Origin: Streptomyces sp. NBC_00224
Lineage (GTDB): Bacteria; Actinomycetota; Actinomycetes; Streptomycetales; Streptomycetaceae
NCBI RefSeq assembly: GCF_041435195.1
Contig: NZ_CP108106.1
Location: forward strand, 5,247,501 to 5,311,500
DNA length: 64,000 nt
Reading direction: 5' to 3'
Shown: piece after piece, positions 43,772-53,346 of the stretch
Layout: every line of letters starts with the position of its first letter
Position numbering within the stretch: the stretch's first letter is position 1
Position numbers and translations under genes: made by a program
The notes under the pieces: model-generated
Seen by the model: only the letters and a program-made list of their open reading frames with translations
What the model was told of the DNA's origin: nothing
Databases searched by the model: none

Positions 43772-46417
43772 TCACCGGTGCCCCCGCCCGCACCACCCCA
43801 ATCCCCCCGCGTACAACGCCAACACCACCCCCACCAACGGGTAATACACCACCGGCAGCGCAGCCATCCCCAGCGCCGAGCCCACGGGCGTCAGGGGCAG
43901 CAGCAGACCCACCGCCGCGAGGGCGGACGCCGCCAGGGAGACCGGGCCGCGGCGGCCACGGCCCGTGCGGAGCAGGAGCATCACCAGCGCCTGGGTGAGC
44001 AGGTTCTCCGTGAACCAGCCGGTGTGGAACGACGCCTGGCCCTCCGCGTCGCTGCCCGCCCGCACCGCCCACGCCAGCACGGCGAACGTCGCGAGGTCGG
44101 CGGCGGCGTTGAGCAGACCGAAGCCGGTGACGAAGCGCAACACCTCGCGCGGGCGCAGCCGCAGCGGGCGGCGCAGGGCCGCCGGGTCCTGGCGGTCGTA
44201 CGCGAACGCCAGCTGCGCCGCGTCGAAGCACAGGTTCTGGACCAGGACCTGCGCCGGGAGCATGGGCAGGAACGGCAGGAGCAGCCCCGCCGTCAGCATC
44301 GCTATGACGTTGCCGAAGTTGGAGGAGAGGGTGATCCGCAGATAGCTGGCTATCGTGCCGCCGCTGCGGCGGCCCGCCGCGATCGCGTGGTCCAGGGACG
44401 TGAGGTCCTTCGCCGCGAGCACCACGTCCGCCGCCTCACGCGCCACGTCCACCGCGTCGCGCGGGCAGATCCCGACGTCCGAGGCGCGCAGCGCGGGCAG
44501 GTCGTTGACGCCGTCGCCGAGGAAGCCGGTGACATGGCCGCGCTCGCGCAGTACGCGGACGATCCGGGCCTTCTGGTCGGGCGTGCAGCGGGCGAACACC
44601 GTGGTGCGGGCGGCCAGTTCGGCCAGTTCGGCGTCGGGCAGTCCATTGGTTCGGTCGGCCGTGACCACCTCCCCGGGCGGCAGGCCCAGCTCGCGGCAGG
44701 CCCGCGCGGCCGTTCCGGGGTGGTCGCCGGTGAGGACCTTGACCTCGACGCCGCTGCGGGCCAGCGCGGTCAGCGCGGCGGCGGCCGTCTCGGCGGTCGC
44801 GTCGCGCAGCCCCACCAGGCCGACGAAGGTGAGGCCGCGCTCGTCGGCCGTCGTGTATGCGCGCGTCCGCGCGGGCCGTTCGCCGAGCGCCACGGCGAGC
44901 ACCCGCAGCCCGTCGTCGGCACGGGCGGCGGCGAGCGCGGTGATACGGGAGCGCTCCCCGGCGCCGAGCGCGCACCGCTCCAGGACCTCCTCGACGGCGC
45001 CCTTGACGATCAGGGTGTGGCTGCCGAGGCGGTCCGGGGTGCGGACGACGGCGGTGGACAGCCGGCGCACCGGGTCGAAGGGGAGGGCCGCGACCGGGTC
45101 GTGCTCCAGCGCGTCGAGCCCGCCCGGCAGCCGCTGCTCGGCGGCGTCGAGGAGGGCCTCGTCGAGGGCGTCGGCGGCCGGGACCTCGGCGAGCTGGAGC
45201 GTCCACAGGCTGTTGGCGGCCGCCCAGCGCAGGACGTCCGGGTCCTCGGCGCCGGACGCGTCCAGGGCGCGGTCGAGGACCGGGCGGTCCTGGGTGAGCG
45301 TGCCCGTCTTGTCGACGCAGACGACGTCGACGGCGCCCAGGTCGTGCAGCGCGGGCAGCCGTTTGACGATCACCTCGTGCGTACGGGCCAGGGTGGCCGC
45401 GCCCCGGGCCAGCGCCGTGGTGACGATCACCGGCAGCATTTCGGGGGTCAGCCCGACGGCCACCGCCACGGCGAACGGCAGGGTCTCCAGGCCGCGCCCG
45501 CGCAGCGCCGCGTTCGCCATCAGGACGAGCGGCGGCGTGAGCAGCATGAATCTGATCAGGATCCAGGAGATGCCGTACACGGAACGGTCGAAGGCGGTCG
45601 TACGGCGATCACCTCCGCGCACCTTGCCGTAAGCCCGCCTGCCGTAAGCCCACTTGCCGAAGGCCCGCCTGCCGAAGGCCGCCCCACCGTCGGCCGCCCC
45701 ACCGAAGGCCGCCCCGCCGTCGTCCGCCTCCCCGTGCGCCGCCGCGAACCGCGTGTCCGCGCCGGTCGCGACGACCACTCCCGTACCGCTGCCGGAGGCC
45801 ACGCTGCTGCCCTGGAAGCACAGCTCCGGGCGGTCGAAGCCGCTCCCGCCCGGGGACGGCTCGTCGGCCGGGTACTTGCGCACCGGGGCCGACTCGCCGG
45901 TCAGCGCCGCCTGATGCATCGTCAGCCCGGTCGCGCGCAGCAGTCGCAGATCCGCCGGGACCAGGTCGCCCGGGCCGAGCCGGACCACATCGCCCACCAC
46001 CACCTGGTCCACCGGGATCTCGCGCGGCGCCGGGTCCGCGTCCGGGCCCGCCCGGCGCACCACGGTCGCCGTGGTCGCCACCAGCTCGCGCAGCCCGGCC
46101 GCCGAGCGGTCCGCCCGGTACTCACCCGCCGCCCGCAGCACACAGCTCACCGCCACCAGGACCGCGATGACGGCCGCCGTGCCCCACGCCGCGACCAGCG
46201 CCGACACCACGGCCAGCGACGCCAGCACCGCCGTGAACGGGTCCCGCAGACTCCGTACGAGCCGGAGGGGCCAGGACGGGGTGCGCCGGGTGGGCAGCAC
46301 GTTGTCACCGTCGCGCGCGAGGCGGGCGTCGGCCTCGGAATCCAGCAGCCCGCGCGGCCCGGAGTCGAGCGCGCGCAACACCTGCAGCGGGGTACGCCGC
46401 TCAGGCGCCCAGGTCAC
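43772..46417 (-). CDS. mgtA: magnesium-translocating P-type ATPase (MgtA/MgtB-like)
   Basis: 881-aa P-type ATPase, close to the usual length of the P3B Mg2+ importers. It shows the actuator motif ALTGESAPV, the phosphorylation site DKTGTLTQD, the hinge VKVLTGDHPGTA and GDGVNDLPAL, with about 10 membrane helices. Between the actuator domain and the next helices sits a Gly-rich pentapeptide array (seven 15-bp units, 45624-45728) not expected in the family. The GTG start at 46417 lies inside the upstream arsR gene (17-nt overlap), so translation is coupled. Transport of Mg2+ is inferred from the family. Confidence 0.88.
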   Translation of the reverse strand: MTWAPERRTPLQVLRALDSGPRGLLDSEADARLARDGDNVLPTRRTPSWPLRLVRSLRDPFTAVLASLAVVSALVAAWGTAAVIAVLVAVSCVLRAAGEYRADRSAAGLRELVATTATVVRRAGPDADPAPREIPVDQVVVGDVVRLGPGDLVPADLRLLRATGLTMHQAALTGESAPVRKYPADEPSPGGSGFDRPELCFQGSSVASGSGTGVVVATGADTRFAAAHGEADDGGAAFGGAADGGAAFGRRAFGKWAYGRRAYGKVRGGDRRTTAFDRSVYGISWILIRFMLLTPPLVLMANAALRGRGLETLPFAVAVAVGLTPEMLPVIVTTALARGAATLARTHEVIVKRLPALHDLGAVDVVCVDKTGTLTQDRPVLDRALDASGAEDPDVLRWAAANSLWTLQLAEVPAADALDEALLDAAEQRLPGGLDALEHDPVAALPFDPVRRLSTAVVRTPDRLGSHTLIVKGAVEEVLERCALGAGERSRITALAAARADDGLRVLAVALGERPARTRAYTTADERGLTFVGLVGLRDATAETAAAALTALARSGVEVKVLTGDHPGTAARACRELGLPPGEVVTADRTNGLPDAELAELAARTTVFARCTPDQKARIVRVLRERGHVTGFLGDGVNDLPALRASDVGICPRDAVDVAREAADVVLAAKDLTSLDHAIAAGRRSGGTIASYLRITLSSNFGNVIAMLTAGLLLPFLPMLPAQVLVQNLCFDAAQLAFAYDRQDPAALRRPLRLRPREVLRFVTGFGLLNAAADLATFAVLAWAVRAGSDAEGQASFHTGWFTENLLTQALVMLLLRTGRGRRGPVSLAASALAAVGLLLPLTPVGSALGMAALPVVYYPLVGVVLALYAGGLGWCGRGHR
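45624..45728 (-). repeat. 15-bp coding minisatellite in mgtA
   Basis: Seven tandem 15-bp units start at 45624, 45639, 45654, 45669, 45684, 45699 and 45714, in frame within the ATPase gene. They encode pentapeptides of the form Gly-[Gly/Arg/Lys]-[Ala/Arg/Trp]-Ala-[Phe/Tyr/Asp], such as GGAAF, GRRAF and GRRAY. Units on the C-terminal side are basic and those on the N-terminal side are acidic or neutral. Confidence 0.9.
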
Positions 46418-46784
46418 GGACGAGTCCCGGAGTCGCGCCCGACCCGAGCCGGTCGTCCAGCCGCGCCACGAGCCAGCGCACCAGCTCGACCACCTCGGGG
46501 TCGTTCACCAGGTAGACCACCCGGCGGCCCTCGCGGCGGGAGCGGACCAGCCCGGCGAGCTTCAGCTTCGCCAGGTGCTGGCTGACGGCGGGCAGCGCCC
46601 CGCCGACGCGCTCGGCGAGCCCGGTCACGTCCGACTCGCCGTGGCTGAGCGCCCAGACGATGTGCAGCCGCGCGGGCGAGGCGAGCAGCCCGAAGACCCC
46701 GGCCGCCTCGCCGAGCACCTCGGCGGACGGATCGGCGGACGGGTCGGCGGGCGCGTCGCCCGACGAACTGGTCAGCTTCTTCAC
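46401..46784 (-). CDS. ArsR family transcriptional regulator
   Basis: 127-aa winged-helix regulator (LLASPARLHIVWAL, LPAVSQHLAKLKLAGLV, RREGRRVVYLVND). The acidic-rich first 25 residues lie outside the fold. There is no ELCVCDL-type metal motif, so if it senses a metal the site is elsewhere. GTG 46784 has AGGAGG 5 nt upstream. It overlaps mgtA by 17 nt and is very likely its regulator. A 12-bp tandem array sits 24 nt upstream of the start. Confidence 0.87.
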   Translation of the reverse strand: MKKLTSSSGDAPADPSADPSAEVLGEAAGVFGLLASPARLHIVWALSHGESDVTGLAERVGGALPAVSQHLAKLKLAGLVRSRREGRRVVYLVNDPEVVELVRWLVARLDDRLGSGATPGLVRDLGA

Positions 46785-46807
46785 CGGCGCCTCCTGCCCG
46801 TGTCCCT

Positions 46808-46867
46808 ACGTGATTCCGTACGTGATTCCGTACGCGATCCCGTACGCGATTTCGTACGCGATGAAGT
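46808..46867. repeat. five 12-bp tandem units upstream of arsR-mgtA
   Basis: Units start at 46808, 46820, 46832, 46844 and 46856. The first two are identical (ACGTGATTCCGT); the next two are ACGCGATCCCGT and ACGCGATTTCGT; the last (ACGCGATGAAGT) is partial. The period of 12 is near one helical turn, and each junction makes a TACG/CGTA palindrome (CGTACG). It lies where the promoter of arsR-mgtA should be. Confidence 0.85.
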
Positions 46868-46940
46868 CAGGCGGCCAGTCTAGGCGCGGCCACTGACACC
46901 GGGCCTTGTCCCCGGCCGCCCCGTCCTCCGCCCCCTCGCT

Positions 46941-48917
46941 CTACAGCGGTACGAGCGTGACCTCGGTCGCCTTCACGCTCGACCAGACCGCCACGCCCTC
47001 CGCCAGCCGCAGCTCGGCCGCCGCCTCCGGGGTGATCTCCGCGACCAGGTCCGGGGCGTCCGGAGAGCCGATCAGGACGCGCAGCCGGCTGCCGGTCGCG
47101 GTGATCTCGCGGACCGTGCCGGGCCAGGTGTTGCGGGGACTGCCGCCGGGCCGTTCGCGGTGGACCGCGACCGACTCCGGCGCGATGATCGCCAACGCGC
47201 GGCTGCCGGCGGGCAGTTGCTCGGCCGCGACGATCCGGCCGCCGCCGGGCAGCGCGAGCCCGTCCGCGCCGGCCTCGCCCGGCCAGGCGTTGCGGCCCAG
47301 CATCCGGGCCACCCAGGGGGAGCGCGGGTGGCGGGTCACCTCGGCGGGCGGGGCGTCCTGGAGGGCGCGGCCGCCGTCGAGCACGAGGACGCGGTCCGCC
47401 AGCGACACCGCCTCGACCGGGTCGTGGGTGACGATCAGGCAGACCCCGCCGAAGCCGTCGAGGTGGGTGCGCAGGGTGTGGCGGACGCGGGCGCGGGTCG
47501 TCTGGTCGAGGGCCGCCAGCGGCTCGTCGAGCAGGAGCAGCCGGGGCCGGGCCGCGAGCGCCCGGGCCAGTGCGACCCGCTGGGCCTGGCCGCCGGAGAG
47601 CTGGCCGGGCCTGCGGTGGGCGAGGCGGCCCACGCCGAGCCGGTCCAGCCACGCCTGCGCCTCCCGTCGGGCCTCGGCGCGCGCGACGCCCTGGGCGCGC
47701 AGCCCGTACGCCGTGTTGGCGAGCGCCGTCATGTGCGGGAACAGCGCGCCGTCCTGCGGCACCCAGGCGACCCCGCGCCGGTGCGGCGGCAGGCCGGTCA
47801 CGTCCTGGTCGCCCAGGCGCAGTCCGGCACGCGCGCGTGGGGTGAGTCCGAGCAGGGCGCGCAGGAGCGTGGTCTTGCCCGCGCCGTTCTCGCCCACGAC
47901 GGCGATGGTGGTGCCGGGCGCGGCGTCCAGGGTCAGCTCGGTGAACCCGCTGACCTCGGCGTGGAGCGCCCAGCGCCCGGCGGGGGAGGGCGACTTCGGG
48001 GCATCGGTGGACGTGGGCCCGTCGGACTCGTACGCGCGACTCTCCTCCGTACCGCGACTCTCCTCCGTACGTAGTACGGATACGGAACGCGTCCCGCCCC
48101 CTGTCCAGCGGCCGCGCAGGGCGACCAGGACCGCCATCGCGATGGCGAGCAGCAGCAGGGAGACGGAGGTCGCGGCCTCGGGGGAGTTCTGGAGCAGCAG
48201 ATAGACCTGGAGGGGGAGGGTCTGGGTGGTGCCGGGGAGGTTGCCCGCGAAGGTGATCGTGGCGCCGAACTCGCCCAGCGCGCGCGCCCACGTCAGCGCG
48301 GCCCCGGCGGCGAGGCCGGGCGCGACCATCGGCAGCGTGACGGTCAGGAACACCCGGAACGGGGAGGCGCCGAGGGAGGCCGCGGTCTCCTCGTAGCGGG
48401 GGCGCAGCCCGCCGAGCGCGCCCTCCAGGCTGATCACCAGGAACGGCATGGCCACGAAGGTGGCGGCGACCACCGCGCCGGAGGTGTGGAAGGGCAGTGT
48501 GATGCCGAAGGTGTCCTCCAGCCACGGCCCGAGCAGCCCGCGCCGCCCGAAGCCGAGCAGCAGCGCCACACCGCCGACGGTCGGCGGCAGCACCATCGGG
48601 AGCAGTACGAGGGAGCGCACCAGCGCCTTGCCGGGGAAGTCCACGCGCGCGAGGAGCCACGCCAGCGGCACCCCCAGCACGAGGGAGAGGCCGAGCGCCC
48701 AGAAGGAGACGAGGAGGGACAGTCGCAGCGCCTCGGTGACGCCCGGGCTGGTCAGATGCGTACCGAGGTCGCCCCAGGAGGTGCGGGCCAGGATGCCGAC
48801 GAGCGGCATCAGCAGGAACGCCACGGCGACCAGCGCGGGCACCAGCAGGGTGACGGGGGCGCGCAGGCCGCGGGAGCGGGCGCCCCTGCTCCAGCGGTCC
48901 GACCGGCTGCTCTTCAT
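46941..48917 (-). CDS. modBC: fused molybdate ABC transporter permease and ATPase (ModB-ModC)
   Basis: 658-aa fusion. Residues about 20-270 are the ModB permease with the EAA loop (EETAASLGASPFRVFLTVTLP). A linker with a 6-residue duplication (RTEESR GTEESR, from an 18-bp tandem repeat at 48035-48070) leads to the ModC ATPase (about 312-560; Walker A GENGAGKTT, signature LSGGQAQRV, Walker B LLLLDEPLAALD). A TOBE domain (about 590-655) ends the protein. It should import molybdate with the lipoprotein ModA encoded just upstream. Permease and ATPase are normally separate proteins; the fusion recurs in some actinobacteria. Confidence 0.92.
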   Translation of the reverse strand: MKSSRSDRWSRGARSRGLRAPVTLLVPALVAVAFLLMPLVGILARTSWGDLGTHLTSPGVTEALRLSLLVSFWALGLSLVLGVPLAWLLARVDFPGKALVRSLVLLPMVLPPTVGGVALLLGFGRRGLLGPWLEDTFGITLPFHTSGAVVAATFVAMPFLVISLEGALGGLRPRYEETAASLGASPFRVFLTVTLPMVAPGLAAGAALTWARALGEFGATITFAGNLPGTTQTLPLQVYLLLQNSPEAATSVSLLLLAIAMAVLVALRGRWTGGGTRSVSVLRTEESRGTEESRAYESDGPTSTDAPKSPSPAGRWALHAEVSGFTELTLDAAPGTTIAVVGENGAGKTTLLRALLGLTPRARAGLRLGDQDVTGLPPHRRGVAWVPQDGALFPHMTALANTAYGLRAQGVARAEARREAQAWLDRLGVGRLAHRRPGQLSGGQAQRVALARALAARPRLLLLDEPLAALDQTTRARVRHTLRTHLDGFGGVCLIVTHDPVEAVSLADRVLVLDGGRALQDAPPAEVTRHPRSPWVARMLGRNAWPGEAGADGLALPGGGRIVAAEQLPAGSRALAIIAPESVAVHRERPGGSPRNTWPGTVREITATGSRLRVLIGSPDAPDLVAEITPEAAAELRLAEGVAVWSSVKATEVTLVPL

Positions 48918-49034
48918 CGCGGCTTCCTGGGGCTTCTTGCGGCTGCTTGCGGCTTCGTGGGCTTCTCGGGGTGGTGCGGGGCCGGGGCCGCCCGTTTCGC
49001 CCCCCGTACGGAACGGGCGGCCCCGGCAGGGGAG

Positions 49035-49841
49035 TTACGGCTTCTGGAAGCCCGCGTCCTGGAGGATCTTCTGCGCCTCGGGGCTGCTGAGCCACTGCAC
49101 GAACGCGGCCGCCGCGTCGGCGTTCTTGGAGGCCTTCAGGGTGGCGGCCGGGTACTGGGCCACCGCGTTCTGCGCGTCCGGGATCTCCACCGCGTCGACC
49201 TTGCCGGTGGCGGAGGCGGCGTCGGTCTTGTAGACGATGCCCGCGTCCGCCTCGCCGAGCTCGACCTTGGTGAGGACGGCCCGTACGTTCGGCTCCTGCG
49301 AGACCGGCTTGACCGTGATCTTCTGCGCGTCCAGGACCTTCTTGCTGTAGCGGCCGACCGGCACCTCGGGCGCGGCGAGCACGACCTTCAGCTTGGTGTC
49401 GGCCAGGTCCTTGAGCGCGCCGACCTTCTTCGGGTTGCCCTTGCCGGTGGCGATGACGAGCCGGTTCCTGGTGATGACGGTCGCCGCGCCGGTGTCCGAC
49501 TTGAGCCCGTCCATGGTCTTCGTGTCGGCGGTGACCAGGGCGTCGGCGGGGGCGCCCTGCTTGACCTGGGCGGCGAGCTCCTGCGACCCGGCGAAGGAGA
49601 ACGTCACCTTGGTACCCGGGTGCCCCTTCTCGTACGCGGCGCCCGCCGCCTTGAAGACGTCGGTCAGCGAGGCGGCGGCGAGAACCGTGAGCTTCGCCGC
49701 GGGCGCCCCGGTGGAACTCTTGGCGGTGCCCGGGTCGTTCTTCTTGTTGTCGTCGTCCTTGCCGCAGGCGGCGAGGGGGACGAGCAGCGCGGCGGTGACG
49801 ACGGCGGCCGCGGCGCGGCGCCGGGTGAGGAAGGGGGCCAT
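49035..49841 (-). CDS. modA: molybdate-binding lipoprotein ModA
   Basis: 268-aa substrate-binding protein of the molybdate ABC system. The signal peptide ends in lipobox LAAC (Cys26). The mature protein shows [34 protein letters not shown], and the anion site region around [11 protein letters not shown] and [10 protein letters not shown], matching ModA. It is between the MerR-TOBE regulator gene (89 nt upstream) and modBC (117 nt downstream). Confidence 0.93.
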   Translation of the reverse strand: MAPFLTRRRAAAAVVTAALLVPLAACGKDDDNKKNDPGTAKSSTGAPAAKLTVLAAASLTDVFKAAGAAYEKGHPGTKVTFSFAGSQELAAQVKQGAPADALVTADTKTMDGLKSDTGAATVITRNRLVIATGKGNPKKVGALKDLADTKLKVVLAAPEVPVGRYSKKVLDAQKITVKPVSQEPNVRAVLTKVELGEADAGIVYKTDAASATGKVDAVEIPDAQNAVAQYPAATLKASKNADAAAAFVQWLSSPEAQKILQDAGFQKP

Positions 49842-49930
49842 GGGGGCGGTACTCCTTGGGTGCTGAGCCGCGCCGGTGACGGCGACGCCGCTGGAACGTG
49901 GACGTACGGGGGTGTCCTGAGCGGGCGTGT

Positions 49931-50326
49931 CTAAGCGCGGTCGATGTGCACGCTGGTCGACTTCACGCGGGCGGTGGCCTGCATGCCGACTTCGAGCCCC
50001 AGCTCCTCGACGGCCTCCCGGGTGAGCAGCGAGACCAGCCGGTGGGGACCGGCCTGGATCTCGACCTGGGCGGCGACATCGCCGAGCTTCACGGCGGTGA
50101 CGATGCCCGGGAAGGCGTTACGGGCGGAGGTGTACGAGACGTCGTCCTCGCCGGTGCCGTTCTGGGCGACCTCGACGGAGAACGCGGCCAGGTCGCGGCC
50201 GTCGATGAGACGGCGGCCGCTGTCGTCGCGGTGGGTGGCGACGCGACCCGCGTCCGCCCAGCGGCGGGCGGTGTCGGGGCTGACCCCGAGCAGGCGGGCG
50301 GCCTGGCCGATCGTGTAGGACTGCAT
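49931..50326 (-). CDS. HTH regulator with molybdate-binding TOBE (Mop) domain
   Basis: 131-aa protein. Residues 1-50 form an excisionase/MerR-type HTH ([20 protein letters not shown], wing [13 protein letters not shown]). Residues about 62-130 form one Mop/TOBE domain ([48 protein letters not shown]), which binds molybdate. It is placed to control modA-modBC in response to molybdate, as a different design from LysR-like ModE. ATG 50326 was chosen: TATCTT (50339-50334) lies 7 nt upstream, giving a leaderless promoter. The 245-nt gap beyond it (50327-50571) shows no convincing gene. Confidence 0.88.
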   Translation of the reverse strand: MQSYTIGQAARLLGVSPDTARRWADAGRVATHRDDSGRRLIDGRDLAAFSVEVAQNGTGEDDVSYTSARNAFPGIVTAVKLGDVAAQVEIQAGPHRLVSLLTREAVEELGLEVGMQATARVKSTSVHIDRA

Positions 50327-50571
50327 GTGCCACAAGATAGGCCAGTTCAGGCCGCATTTACAGATGCTTTGGGCGTATGTACATCGCAGATGAGATGCCG
50401 GTGGAGGAAGCTCCAGGGGGTGTGGGGGTCGGTCCTGGGGGTGGTTCCGGCGTGGGTCGGCTCAAGCCGCACCCCATCGCGCCCTCCACTACCGCGAGCA
50501 CGCCCTCAGCCTGGGCGTCCCGGAGGGGCGATCCTCGTAGAACCTGAGCGCCCCGCGCCCGACCTACCGGC

Positions 50572-51162
50572 TTACGGCCACACCAAGCAATAAGGCTGAT
50601 GCCCAGCCTCATGCAGCCGTACAGAAAAGTCCTGCCACTCGTGCAGCAGCTGGTAGACGTTGAACGCGTCGCGCGGGCCGCCGCGGTCGGGGACCGTGGA
50701 CCAGATGAAGGCCGCCGCGCCCACCGTCTCCTCGCCGACGCCCCGCAGCGGGTCCACGACCGTCATCGGGAGTTTGACCACCGCGTAGTCGGGGTGGAGG
50801 ACCACCAGCTCCAGCGGGGGGACCTTGTGCAGCGGTATGCCCTGGATGCCGGTGAGGACCATCGCGGCCACCGTCTCCGGCTTGATCTTGGTGAACATGC
50901 CGCCCATGCCCAGCTCGTCGCCGCCGAGCTCCTCGGGGCGCATCGAGATCGGCACCCGGGCCGCGGTGGCTCCGTCGGGCGCGCCGAAGTACTTGTAGGT
51001 CACCCCCACTCGGCCACTTCCGTTTCCCGGACCCGTGACGCGGTCGATCCGTTCGATGCGCTCTTCCGCGTCGCGCCGGTGCCGTCCCCGCCGACGGGCG
51101 CGCTCGGGACCCCGGTCATCGGTCCCCTCGCCCAGTCCGCCACCGCGATGCATATCTTTCAC
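50572..51162 (-). CDS. conserved protein of unknown function
   Basis: 196-aa soluble protein. The first 45 residues are charged and Arg/Glu-rich; the rest looks globular, starting VGVTYKYFGAPDGATAARVP and ending HQPYCLVWP, with a hydrophobic middle (VAAMVLTGIQGIPLHKVPPLELVVLHPDY). I recognise no family motif, though similar proteins appear beside hemL in other streptomycetes as far as I recall. Start is uncertain: GTG 51162 or an ATG 9 nt later. It is divergent from hemL with a 142-nt gap. Confidence 0.65.
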   Translation of the reverse strand: MKDMHRGGGLGEGTDDRGPERARRRGRHRRDAEERIERIDRVTGPGNGSGRVGVTYKYFGAPDGATAARVPISMRPEELGGDELGMGGMFTKIKPETVAAMVLTGIQGIPLHKVPPLELVVLHPDYAVVKLPMTVVDPLRGVGEETVGAAAFIWSTVPDRGGPRDAFNVYQLLHEWQDFSVRLHEAGHQPYCLVWP

Positions 51163-51304
51163 CCGATTGCTTGTAGCCCGACTGCTTTGTAGACGGTGCG
51201 GCCCCCGGCGCGCAACCCGATCATCGTGTCAGTGACCTCCCCCACCGGGGTGCGGTGAAACACCTGTCCGCAAGAACGTCCGGGCCTCTGCCACCATGGC
51301 CTGT

Positions 51305-52618
51305 GTGAGCTATCCGTACGAATACGACGCCCCAGTTTCGCAGACGCTATTCGACCGCGCGTCCCTCGTGACGCCCGGCGGCGTGAACTCCCCCGTCCGC
51401 GCCTTCCGCGCCGTGGGCGGTACGCCCCGGTTCATGGTGTCCGGCAAGGGGCCCTATCTGACCGACGCCGACGGGCGCGAGTACGTCGACCTGGTGTGTT
51501 CCTGGGGTCCGATGATCCTCGGGCACTCGCACCCGGACGTCATCGCCGCCGTGCAGGAGGCCGTCGCGCGCGGCACCTCCTTCGGTACGCCCGGTGAGGG
51601 CGAGGTGGCGCTCGCCGAGGAGATCGTCGCCCGGATCGAGCCCGTCGAGCAGGTCCGGCTGGTGTCCTCGGGCACCGAGGCGACCATGTCCGCGATCCGG
51701 CTCGCCCGCGGCTTCACCGGCCGCGCCAAGGTGATCAAGTTCGCCGGTTGCTACCACGGTCACGTCGACGCGCTGCTCGCCGCCGCCGGTTCCGGCGTGG
51801 CCACGTTCGGGCTGCCGGACACCCCGGGTGTCACGGGCGCCCAGGCGGGCGACACGATCGTGCTCCCGTACAACGATCTGGACGCGGTCCACGCGGCCTT
51901 CCACGCCCACCCGGGCGAGATCGCCTGCGTGATCACCGAGGCCTCGCCCGGCAACATGGGCGTCGTGCCCCCGGCGGACGGCTTCAACGCCGGTCTGAAG
52001 GCGGCCTGCGCCAAGAACGGTGCGCTGTTCATCTCCGACGAGGTCATGACCGGCTTCCGGACGTCGAAGGCCGGTTGGTACGGCGTCGACGGGGTCAAGC
52101 CCGATCTCATGACCTTCGGCAAGGTCATGGGCGGCGGCTTCCCGGCCGCGGCCTTCGGTGGCCGCGCCGACGTGATGGCCCACCTCGCCCCGGCCGGACC
52201 CGTCTACCAGGCGGGCACCCTCTCCGGGAACCCTGTCGCCACCGCCGCGGGCCTGGCCCAGCTGCGGCTGCTCGACGACGCCGCGTACGCCAAGGTCGAC
52301 GCGGTGTCGAGCGAGATCCAGTCGCTCGTGACGGCCGCGCTCGCCAAGGAGGGCGTCGCCCACCGGCTCCAGACGGCGAGCAACATGTTCTCCGTCTTCT
52401 TCACCCCCGACGGGGTGCGCGACTACGAGGGCGCGAAGAAGCAGGAAGCATTCCGCTTCACCGCCTTCTTCCACGCGATGCTGGCGAACGGCGTCTACCT
52501 GCCGCCGTCCGCCTTCGAGTCCTGGTTCGTCTCGACCGCCCACGACGAGCGCGCGATCGAGCGCATCGCGGCCGCGCTGCCCGCCGCCGCCCGTGCCGCC
52601 GCGGAGGCCACCGCATGA
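51305..52618 (+). CDS. hemL: glutamate-1-semialdehyde 2,1-aminomutase
   Basis: 437-aa PLP enzyme that turns glutamate-1-semialdehyde into 5-aminolevulinate, the step after HemA. It shows [17 protein letters not shown], the GHSHPDV segment, the [16 protein letters not shown] cofactor loop, [10 protein letters not shown] and the PLP lysine Lys273 in [15 protein letters not shown] 51305 was taken as start because the family begins [12 protein letters not shown]; an ATG three codons earlier is possible. The stop overlaps the histidine phosphatase start (ATGA). Confidence 0.96.
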   Translation: MSYPYEYDAPVSQTLFDRASLVTPGGVNSPVRAFRAVGGTPRFMVSGKGPYLTDADGREYVDLVCSWGPMILGHSHPDVIAAVQEAVARGTSFGTPGEGEVALAEEIVARIEPVEQVRLVSSGTEATMSAIRLARGFTGRAKVIKFAGCYHGHVDALLAAAGSGVATFGLPDTPGVTGAQAGDTIVLPYNDLDAVHAAFHAHPGEIACVITEASPGNMGVVPPADGFNAGLKAACAKNGALFISDEVMTGFRTSKAGWYGVDGVKPDLMTFGKVMGGGFPAAAFGGRADVMAHLAPAGPVYQAGTLSGNPVATAAGLAQLRLLDDAAYAKVDAVSSEIQSLVTAALAKEGVAHRLQTASNMFSVFFTPDGVRDYEGAKKQEAFRFTAFFHAMLANGVYLPPSAFESWFVSTAHDERAIERIAAALPAAARAAAEATA

Positions 52619-53304
52619 GCCAGAACCACACCGAAGACATCACCGTCGTGCATCTCATGCGCCACGGCGAGGTGCACAACCCCGACGGCGTGCTCTACGG
52701 GCGGCGCTCCGGCTACCACCTCTCCGAGCTCGGCCGGCAGATGGCCGACCGGGTCGCCGAGCACCTGGCGGGCCGCGACATCACGCACGTGGTGGCGTCC
52801 CCGCTGGAGCGCGCCCAGGAGACGGCCACCCCGATCGCCAAGACGCACGGCCTTGACCTCGGCACCGACGAGCGGCTGATCGAGGCGGGCAACGTCTTCG
52901 AGGGCAAGACGTTCGGCGTCGGCGACGGCGCCCTGCGCAAGCCCGCCAACTGGAAGCACCTCACCAACCCGTTCCGCCCGTCCTGGGGCGAGCCGTACGT
53001 CGAGCAGGTCGTACGGATGATGGGCGCCCTCGACGCGGCGCGCGACGCGGCCCGCGGCCACGAGGCGGTCCTGGTCAGCCATCAGCTGCCGATCTGGACC
53101 GTGCGCTCCTTCGTGGAGCGGCGGCGGCTGTGGCACGACCCGCGCAAGCGGCAGTGCACGCTCGCCTCGCTGACGTCGTTCACGTACCGGGGCGACAAGA
53201 TCGTCTCGGTGGGCTACAGCGAGCCCGCCCGCGATCTGGTCCCGTCGCACCTGCTGGCCGGGGCGAAGCCGGTCAAGGGGAAGGCGAAGGCCTTCGGCGC
53301 GTGA
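52615..53304 (+). CDS. histidine phosphatase family protein
   Basis: 229-aa phosphoglycerate-mutase-like phosphatase. The catalytic His is in [11 protein letters not shown], the [11 protein letters not shown] block and the second His in [11 protein letters not shown] complete the site. It is coupled to hemL by a 4-nt overlap, a link often seen in streptomycetes, but its substrate is not known. The basic tail ([13 protein letters not shown]) is outside the fold. A hairpin repeat follows. Confidence 0.88.
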   Translation: MSQNHTEDITVVHLMRHGEVHNPDGVLYGRRSGYHLSELGRQMADRVAEHLAGRDITHVVASPLERAQETATPIAKTHGLDLGTDERLIEAGNVFEGKTFGVGDGALRKPANWKHLTNPFRPSWGEPYVEQVVRMMGALDAARDAARGHEAVLVSHQLPIWTVRSFVERRRLWHDPRKRQCTLASLTSFTYRGDKIVSVGYSEPARDLVPSHLLAGAKPVKGKAKAFGA

Positions 53305-53346
53305 GCGCTTCGCTTTGATGGAGGGCGCTGTCCGCCGGCCGGTGGG

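Noticed and set aside
45624..46867. Possible CRISPR array from the two tandem repeat tracts
   Set aside because: Units are 15 and 12 bp with no spacers, one tract is in-frame coding sequence, and no cas genes are present.
50377..50560. Short plus-strand frame starting MYIADEMPVEE
   Set aside because: It is Gly/Pro-rich, has no binding site or recognisable domain, and overlaps other equally weak frames.
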